In this document: positions 56,740 through 64,000 of the stretch, piece after piece
Layout of the letters: each line of letters starts with the position of its first letter
How positions within the stretch are numbered: position 1 is the first letter of the stretch
Source: Ampelocalamus luodianensis
Lineage: Eukaryota; Streptophyta; Magnoliopsida; Poales; Poaceae
Assembly: GCA_036346255.1 (NCBI GenBank)
Contig: CM070638.1
Location: forward strand, 36,704,394-36,768,393
Reading direction: 5' to 3'
Length of the DNA stretch: 64,000 bases
Translations under genes and position numbers: made by a program
Notes under the pieces: generated by a model
The model's input: the letters and a program-made list of their open reading frames with translations, nothing else
Told to the model about the DNA's origin: nothing
Databases searched by the model: none

Positions 56740-58000
56740 AATCAAAGAATGGCACAAGACAAGAAAGAAAGATATAATTTTTAACCCAAAACACGCTCCT
56801 AATTAACCACCATACAGGTTTCTCCCGAACGGAAAGTCGCCGAAGGAATGGTGGTGTGGCGCTGACGGCGACGCAGGCGCGTCGCGACATTGGCGCTGCG
56901 CGCGTTGTGCTCCATGTAAAGGCGACGACTCGCGCGTGGCCACGACGTGGTGGAACACGGCGCGAACTCGCCGCTTCGAGCGGGCGAGGCCCTCTCCAGC
57001 GCGCCAAAGACATGACCGCCAAGACTCAGCGCGCTCCACGACCTCCCTGTGTGCTCTCATTCACGCCACCTCGCGCCTCTTCCTCTCTACGATCTCCTCG
57101 AGGAGATCTGCTCACTCGCGCTGCGCCTTTGCACGGCCGCATCTCGCTGAGGTGCCCGTGGTCGCCGCCGACCTGACGATAACCCTTCTTCTCCCTCCGC
57201 CACTCCTCCGCGATCCACTCTCAAGAGCCAACATCGCTGCCGCCCCGCTGCGCCGCCAGCGGCGTGATCGGGATTGGTAGCTGGCGACAACCGATCTCCG
57301 CACGGCACACGGCGACCAAAGGCCTACATGGCGAACACAAGAAACAAGCTCATGGTGTAGAGGTCCGTGCCGAGCTCAAGACTGACGGCGGCAGAGGCCG
57401 CCGCAGACGCCTGTGGTGACTGCGCGAGGTGCCTCTGGGATTCCGCAACTAAGAACTGGAGTGGAAGGCAGAAAGGGGCAAAGCGGAGGAACTAAACGGA
57501 CAAGTGCAAAAACTCTCAGAGAAGAACGAAAAAGGAATGATCGGATACAGATACAGATGAACGACGGTAGCAGAAGACGAAGTCAGGGTAGGAGAGCTGC
57601 CGATGAACACGAAAAAGATGAGGCGCAAGGAGGAAGAAGAAGCGGCGCAACGATGCACAGGAGGGAGGAAAAAGAGGAACAACGCAGATCTGAGAGAAGT
57701 GAAACGAAGATGGCGAAGCGGGCGAGGTAAACGCAGGCGAGGACAACGAGACGGGACGCGTAGCACAGCAATAAATGCGGCCACGAGCCGAGGCAGACGA
57801 ACACGGCTGCGAACGCGTCGAACAATACGATCTTAAGGGCACACAGAGATCGCACCACATCCAACGAGCGACGAGGCATACGGGTGTTGGAGCGCAACGA
57901 ACGAGCGACGGACGGCTGAACAAAGCTCTAGACAGCATCGCACGGTCGGAGGAAAAAGGACAACATGTCCCATCTCTCCGTCAGCCCTTTTTGCGCCCTT
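56740..58000. other. GC-rich unassigned block
   Basis: ORFs are open in many frames on both strands (for example 57060-56803 and 57516-57938 on minus). This reflects base composition, and purine-rich tracts at 57480-57720 look like low complexity. It may be LTR or promoter DNA. Confidence 0.3.
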
Positions 58001-59579
58001 TCTCTCTATATAAAAGGAGGAAGAAAGGGGCTGAGGGGAGAGTGGCCACGTCACTATCTTTTTATGCACCGTCGGATTTCGCTCAGCTCGGCCGCGTTCG
58101 TCCGATGAGATTGGGTCTTCCTTGGCGAGTGCTGGCACAGCTCGCGACGCGTGTGCACGTCGTGTCGTTCCTTCGCTTCCCAGCACGCTTCTTCCTCCTC
58201 TCCTCGCGTCCCACGCCATCTCCATTCCGCTTCCCCTGCTCCTCCTCACCTCCACGACGGCGCCGCCCTAAATCCTCGCCCGCCCCACACCTCCCACCGT
58301 TCTTCTCTCCACAAAGCAGCAGCAGTGGTAGTCGCCGCTTTCTCTTCACGGCCGAGTCCCGAGAACGAGGCGCCATGCCGCCACAACCCACCGTTCTCGT
58401 CTTCTCTTCCTCCCGCCTCTCCGCGCTAACGGCGCTCGACGCCACCGGATCCCCGCCTCTCCGCGCAACGCATCGAGCACGGCCGAGGCTACGATCGTTC
58501 TTCGCTACCACCGTGTCCCCATGCCCTCGCCGGACCCCACCTCCGTCGCCGCCGAGGCCGATGGCAGAGAGCGTCGTCCCGTGTCACGGCCTCGGCACCG
58601 CCTGCCCGCCCCGCCTCGCCCTCTACAAGGCGCGGCCCGCTTCGGCGGCCCGTGCTCTGCTCTCCAAGCTCGACCGAGGGTCTCGTGCCGCGGACGAAGC
58701 TGCTGCGCTAAGTCGACGCCACTGAGGGCATGCCTGCGTTGCGCCGTTCGAGCGGCGGCGGCGCACGCCGCGGCGGCGGCGGCGGGAGGAGGTGGTCGCG
58801 GCTGGTGCGGCTGCGGCACCACAACGAGGAGCGGCGTCGAGGCGTGGCGACCAAAGTGGCGAGATGGTGAAAAGGCCGAAGGGAGGCCGTGGTAGAGGCG
58901 CCGATGTGAGGAGGGTCGGGAAATGGTTCGGGGACGCCATGGAGATGATGTTGGAGAAAGCCAGGATGGAGGAGAAGGTTCTCTTCCCTGATATCTAGAG
59001 GTTTAGTTGAATCTTGGAGCACGCCAGGACGTAGTTGAATCCTGAAAATAATACCACAGATCGGCCATTCCCAGCATTAGCAGGCCATGGTTTGGTAATT
59101 TTTATTCTCTTTCACTTGTATAGAAATTCAACTACATCTTTTTTAGCCTCTTTAACTCTTTTCAACCCAAAGAGTTTCGTTTCCTATGCTAACCATTGTT
59201 TTCACTCAGGTCAAGTGGAAAAATAATCTTGTGGTTGTAGCTGGGAACACTAGAACAACATTGTTGAATAAGGTTTAAGGTATTTCTTTGGAAAACCTTG
59301 CAATTATATATACTAAAAACATAGTGCAGAAAAATGTTTGGTCATGGATTTGCTGAAACATATATAATGTTCGACATTCCACTTAACACCTTGTTGTTTT
59401 GCAACACTGCTGATTACCATGCCGTCATTGTATGTCCTTACATATTATAAGGTCGTATTTTTTTTAGTGAGGATGGCTGTAATATTCGAAATGATTTGTA
59501 TACGTGTACGACGAGCACAGGATCGGGGGAGGCGCTTCGGGGGTTTCAGGAGGGCTTCTCCGTCCATAGTCACCCAAAG
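58001..59579 (+). repeat. Duplicated gene-like segment, copy B
   Basis: Partner of 29259-31100: same TATA context (58007-58015), the same order of GC-rich exon-like DNA ending KARMEEKVLFPDI near 58990, and intron-like DNA. It lacks ~270 bp between gaaatgat (59493) and acgacgagcac (59507). The shared end is cacccaaag at 59579, after which B reads gtctcc (a possible splice donor) while A reads agcaac. The long plus-strand frame through 57775-58725 is not kept in copy A. Confidence 0.75.
58007..58015 (+). promoter_or_regulatory. TATA box of duplicated segment B
   Basis: TATATAAAA, same context as 29265-29273. Confidence 0.5.
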
Positions 59580-60829
59580 GTCTCCCTCTCTATCGGTCCA
59601 TCCATCCCCAAGCACTGCAAATTATGATTTCACTGATTCATGCTCAGCTTGTGCTACTCAGTGAGCCATTTGGCATCCAGCCTAAGTTTGGTATGCTCAT
59701 GAATTTTGCTAACTTCAGTGAAGCTTCTCTGGAGGGTTGCCGGTTGCGGTCTCTTTTTCTCTCCTTTTCCCTATCTTCTTTGGGGTCATTTGTATAATGT
59801 AGATTTGTCTTTTCTCATCAGCGATAAAATACAGTACGACACTAATAATTTGTCTAGTGGTTTGACCTATTAGAAGAGAGAGCTGCTCTTGTGCAAACCC
59901 CTATTTTGTTATCGTTACTTCAGCTGAATGTACTACACAGAAAGTTGAGTTTTCTTCTAGCTATTTTTCCTTATTTCTTTTTAGGATTTTGGTAGTGTAA
60001 TTGTTGGGAGAATAATGCGATATCAGTATGGTTTTTTTAGTGCCATTTCTGATTTTTGTATAGAAAAGGCACCCAAAGTTTGACCTATTGGAGGGCAAAA
60101 TCCATGATTTGAGCTTGGAAGTTTGGCATACTAAGGCAGCTGTCTTCTTTGGGTATGGAATTAATACAAATGCTTTTATGTGCTCATTGGTTAAAGGATC
60201 CATACACCATTGGGTTAAAGGATGCAAGTCTTCATTGGTTAAAGAATGCAAGGTTGTACAACAACATGATTTACTAACCTTACATCACTAGCCACTTGGA
60301 CCAGAAATTGGGTCTAACTTGTCTTTCTTGTCATTGAAACATTGCATTAATTTCAGATGCAGGTCACTATTTTCATTAATGTTGAAATGAAAGTCATATT
60401 TGCAAGAAAGCTGGGAATTGATTTAATGTTCTTATACAGCCCATTGGCTCATCTGATCTGTATGTGTCTGTTGGTATGCTAAGGCAGCTGCCTTCTTTGG
60501 GAATGGAACTAATTAGTTCTATTAATTCTTCTATGTTGTTTGTCTTTCAATTTGCACTAATTAACATGAACTTCTTAACACAGATGCTTTTATGTGCTCA
60601 TGTACCTTCTATATTTATGCAGTATTTTCTCTCTCTATTGGCAAGGTTATTAGTGTATTACTAGATCATTGATCCAACTTACTATAACATTCATTGTTGC
60701 TAACATGATTAAATAAAGACCCATTGTTTCTGATATTTTCTTATGGACATAGTATTCTTGCATTTTCGCAGGTCATCTGTATCTTCTACTCTACAAGCAC
60801 CAGGTTGGAGCTCAGGTTGTAACGCGACA
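59580..60829. other. Intron-like region with local duplications
   Basis: No supported exon. 60130-60190 (ctaaggcagctgtcttctttgg, gcttttatgtgctc) recurs at 60477-60605 with a ~70-bp insertion in the second copy. 60185-60252 is a three-copy ~24-bp tandem repeat (cattggttaaaggatgcaag). Confidence 0.4.
60185..60252. repeat. ~24-bp tandem repeat, three copies
   Basis: cattggttaaaggatccata, cattgggttaaaggatgcaa and cattggttaaagaatgcaag in succession. Confidence 0.75.
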
Positions 60830-61490
60830 TGGATGCAATGGAGGCTGAGGAGGGTCCTTTTCTTGCTTCTTTTCAACATGCAATAGGTAATCTTATTTCT
60901 CGCCTGTATGCTGTGCTAGAGTATTACCGAGATCAAATAAACATTAACTCCAAAATCTGAATGATGAGGTCACAGTTTTCATATTGAGCTCCTTCTTTGG
61001 CAGTCTGTTTACATTAAAATCGGATAAACATCAAAACCAAATCTGTTTCGAACTGCGCTGAGAGTCATGTGAAGAGGCTGGATTTGAGTTACTTCTTCGG
61101 CAGTCTGTTTACATTATTTTCCTACTAAACTGGCTTAAGAAGCTTGCTTGCATAAGGGTCTCATTTTCACTTTTCAGTGTTTCTGCTAACTGTAACTATT
61201 GGTGACACAACTATACTCACAGATTCGGTACATCCTTACCAAAAAAAATCATTTTGTGCCTTTGAATTTTTCATTTAAAATGGCATTTTTCATTTAAAAG
61301 CTCGGCATGTCTAGCTGTGGCCTAACAGGTATCTTCAATTCCTCTAGCATTCCTTTTTCTGACAATAATACTTTCTTTTAGCTGTTAGGAAGCCAATTGG
61401 AAGAGTCTGGAATTCTAAATAGGGCCCTTAGAGCTCGAGGCAATTCATGGGGCTTGCACATTCTGCTTGTATGTCCATATGGTGCTCATG

Positions 61491-63081
61491 ACGCCAGGGG
61501 GGGGTGCCTGTGGTGCACAGGCACCCCCAAAAAAAATTGCAATTTTTTTAAAACTAGATATACCCTAAAAAAAGTGTAAATTTTTTTGGACTAGGTATAC
61601 CAAAAAAAAGTGCAAATTTTGTTAAACTAGGTATACGTATGAGCAATTGGCATTTGGATTGAAATATAAGGTAAAAGACGCCGCTTCAATGTTAGTTGGT
61701 TTGATAAGTATAATTGGATTGAATATAGTGTCGAGAAGGATGCTGTATTTTGCTTTGTCTGTTATTTGTTCAAGGAGAAAGTTGTGGGAGGCGATAGTTT
61801 TGTTAAAGGAGGATTTAGATATTGGAATAGGTATGACTCAGTTGACAAGCATGTGGGTAGTATAAGAAGTGTCCATAATCGAGCTCAAGAGAAATACAAC
61901 TTCTTTGTTAAACCTACAACATCAATTGCTCAAGCTCTTAGAAAACAAACTGAAGAGGATAAACAACTTTACATTTCTAGGTTGACTTATTCAATTAGAT
62001 GCTTGAGATTTATTTTATGTCAAGAACTAGCATGTCATGTATATGATGAAAGTACAAATTCTAGCGATAAGAGGAATTTTCTTGAACTTTTGGAATGGTT
62101 TGCAAACAACAATAAGGAAATTGCTAAGGTTGTCTTAAGCAATGCCCCTAGGAATTGTAAGATGATATATTGCTCATGAGATACAAATGGACATAATTAA
62201 TTGTTGTAACATCCAAACTACCAAGCACATTATTGAAGAAATTAGTGATGATCACTATTTAATTCTAGCTGATGAGTCTAGTGATGTATCCCACAAAGAA
62301 CAACTTGCTCTTTGCTTGCATTATGTTGATAAATAAGGACGGGTATGTGAGCGGTTCCTTAGAGTAATTCATGTAGCTAATACCACTTTCTTGTCACTTA
62401 AGAATGCAATTGGTATTGCTCCTAGCGGTGGCAACAGCGAGCGTTGAAAGAGTATTTTCGGCGATGAATCTTGTGAAGAACAAGTTGAGATAATCAAGTG
62501 TTTACAAGGAATAAGATCGCTTCGTGTGGTATTGTGATTTCTATTATCTATTTAGGACTCTTTTATTCATGTAACATTTTATTGCAGAAGGAGGCAGATC
62601 AGGAAACGTTGGTCAGGGGCGCCAAATTGCTTGAACAAGTGGCGATGGAGGTTTTTGGAGCAAGGAGAAGATGGACACCATGGTCCAAGAAGCTGAACTG
62701 GGGTTGATCATGGTGGTAGTTAATTCTAGTTAGCTCCTGAGTTCGTTTTGTTGTTGCTTGCAGTTGGCTACTCTAGTTGTAATCGCAGTATCCGAGCTTC
62801 ACTTGATGTTTTGGATTGTATCTGCTGATTACTCTCTTTTCTTCTTGTAATATGTATTGCGAACTTTTGTTGTCATCGGTTTCTGTTAATAGAAACAGGG
62901 TTACCCTTTTATCAAAAAAAATATAATATTTTATTTGAACTATTTGTATTGTATTATTAACTAATTTCGAACTCTTTTGTGTAATTGTATTGGACTTATG
63001 GAATTACATATGTGTCGTACAAGATTTTTTTTCATCCTTGAAGTGTGCACCCCCATTGTTAAATTCCTGGCTCCGCCACTG
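61491..63081 (+). mobile_element. hAT-type transposon, internally deleted
   Basis: 1591 bp flanked by the 8-bp direct repeat TGCTCATG (61483-61490 and 63082-63089), the length expected for hAT. The right end, inverted, reads CAGTGGCGGAGCCAGG. The left end reads ACGCCAGGGGG and seems to have lost its outermost ~9 bases. The left subterminal part has a hairpin (ggggtgcctgtg/cacaggcacccc) and a ~42-bp sequence repeated about three times (aaactaggtatacc). Confidence 0.85.
61640..62490 (+). pseudogene. hAT transposase (TTF/DUF4371-type), deleted in the middle
   Basis: 61735-61800 gives the end of a TTF-type zinc-binding region in shifting frames. 61766-62179 gives KGGFRYWNRYDSVDKHVGSI, NFFVKPTTSIAQALRKQTEE and FLELLEWFANNNKEIAKVVL, diagnostic of the DUF4371 hAT group. 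A shift follows near 62160, then ILADESSDVSHKEQLALCLH, containing the first catalytic Asp, up to about 62412. It then jumps to VATASVERVFSAMNLVKNKL (62425-62478), the C-terminal dimerisation motif. Roughly 300 residues including the rest of the catalytic core are gone, with the junction between 62412 and 62425. Non-functional. Confidence 0.85.
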
Positions 63082-63157
63082 TGCTCATGTGCCATATGCT
63101 TGTAAGCGTCAGCTGGCACGGCAAGCGGGTGCATTAGCTGTTGATAGAAAGAACTAG

Positions 63158-64000
63158 GTGAAATTAATTACTTCTATGTTTTTTTTTATCTTGTTTAGTT
63201 ATCGTTGCAGTGTGGTGTACTTCTTTTTCCTATTTATATGTTGTTGATGTGACATTTTAACTATAGTTTGAATGCTTATTTCATAGCGTTTCTTCCTACA
63301 ATAAAACGAAGCTTTCTTGGCTTCTGAATCTGTACATTCATATCCAATTCCCCAATGATGCTGAATCACTATCAGCGAAACTTTACTTTGAAAATTTGTA
63401 CATCCATCTTTCTTTTGATCATGGTCGTATTTGTTTAGCTCCGCACATCAAAACGCGTTCGGGTTTCTAGTTCAATATTCATAGCCCGTTTCCATTCAGG
63501 ACGATCAACTGCCTCAAGATAACTTGTAGGTTCTTCTGCTCGAGTGCAACTAATTAATGCTCATTGATGATCACTAGGAAAAGGTTCTGTTCTGTGCGCT
63601 CCTTGAGTCTTCCGGTGTCATCTTGTAATTTGCTGCACATGGGATGTTGTTGTGACAGAAGAATTCGTTACCGCGGTAGACATGACAGGAGACCCAGCAA
63701 TGCCTTCGGATGCCACGGTGTCCTCTCGGCAGAGCGTCTGGCAGAATCTCATGTTGGAAACCAATCGAACCACTGAAGCACTCACGTGATGGATGAAACA
63801 CATGCACACATACGCTGGTTGAAAGCTGATTGAAGAAAAAAGATACACACGCTATCACGCTGGAAAGAACCAACGCATACGCTAGAACCAATACACGCAC
63901 ACACAGGCTCTGGAACTCATGAACGCACGCAAAGCGACAGAGGGATTTTGGCGCGGCATGCTCGGTAGCTTGTCTATTTTTTTTTTCTTCTATTGCTTCT
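63158..64000. other. Right flank, possible 3' region or next exon
   Basis: AT-rich to 63640. Then 63655-63790 is exon-like after gtgacag (EEFVTAVDMTGDPAMPSDAT, stop TGA at about 63787), with no family recognised. The overlapping minus-strand ORFs are no better supported. Confidence 0.3.

Larger units (their letters stand above)
60830..63157 (+). pseudogene. Unrecognised host gene, terminal exon split by a hAT element
   Basis: A possible first exon 60830-60887 starts ATGGATGCAATGGAGG (MDAMEAEEGPFLASFQHAI) and ends before GTAATC. A later exon starts at 61382 after TTTTAG with LLGSQLEESGILNRALRARG and reaches CPYGAH at 61490, where a hAT element enters. Past the element and one copy of the duplication, the same frame resumes at 63090 with VPYACKRQLARQAGALAVDR and stops at 63157. 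The exon is 177 bp without the insert. The two exons are not phase-compatible on their own, so other exons or a different start are likely. I do not recognise the protein. The insertion would truncate it. Confidence 0.5.

Noticed and set aside
57775..58725. 316-codon plus-strand ORF
   Set aside because: It crosses the left border of the duplicated segment, and the frame is not conserved in copy A. Composition effect.

Overview
This is a window of a grass (Poaceae) nuclear genome, almost entirely repeat-derived. The evidence is the plant tRNA-iMet-type primer sites, the grass-type Ty3/gypsy, Ty1/copia, MULE, PIF/Harbinger and hAT remnants, GC-rich 5' exon-like blocks beside AT-rich introns, and CAG/GTA-type splice sites. 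I see no bacterial, organellar or viral genome segment, no CRISPR array and no rRNA or tRNA gene. Nearly every recognisable coding region is broken by stops or frameshifts.

Layout. 1-495: C-terminal piece of a coiled-coil transposon protein (+). 1.7-13.6 kb: an old gypsy element on the minus strand, with a 3.7 kb LTR at 9847-13568, PBS, multi-zinc-knuckle gag and a badly decayed pol. Its gag is split by a complete non-autonomous LTR retrotransposon (3486-8160, target duplication GCACT). 15.3-19.3 kb: a PIF/Harbinger element with Myb/SANT ORF1, a truncated transposase and a captured fragment of an IQM-like calmodulin-binding gene. 19.6-20.2 kb: a small inverted-repeat element. 20.36-25.68 kb: a Mutator-like element with long palindrome-rich terminal inverted repeats, a plant-mobile-domain (PMD) gene and a decayed MURA-type transposase. 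26.8-29.3 kb: an LTR fragment abutting a copia pol fragment. 29.26-31.10 kb: a gene-like segment duplicated at 58.0-59.6 kb.

31156-39116 is a full-length Ty3/gypsy element (target duplication CTTAA, LTRs about 7% different by eye, pol reading into the 3' LTR). It has the same PPT, leader, gag start and LTR modules as the non-autonomous element at 3.5-8.2 kb, so the two look like helper and dependent members of one family. 40.8-43.3 kb holds exons of an unrecognised minus-strand host gene. 44.2-46.15 kb is an ~80-95 bp satellite array interrupted by a 0.9 kb insertion. 47.02-48.99 kb is a ~2 kb palindrome carrying head-to-head copies of a coiled-coil gene fragment. 51.06-52.6 kb is a short-LTR copia element with gag only. 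54.6-55.0 kb carries two exons of a DNA topoisomerase III beta-like gene. 60.8-63.2 kb is an unrecognised host gene whose exon is split by an internally deleted hAT element (8-bp duplication TGCTCATG).

The genes do not form a pathway. The window records successive nested insertions, gene-fragment capture and local duplication. The most noteworthy items are the helper/dependent retrotransposon pair with an LTR-encoded pol tail, the palindrome, and the PMD-carrying MULE.
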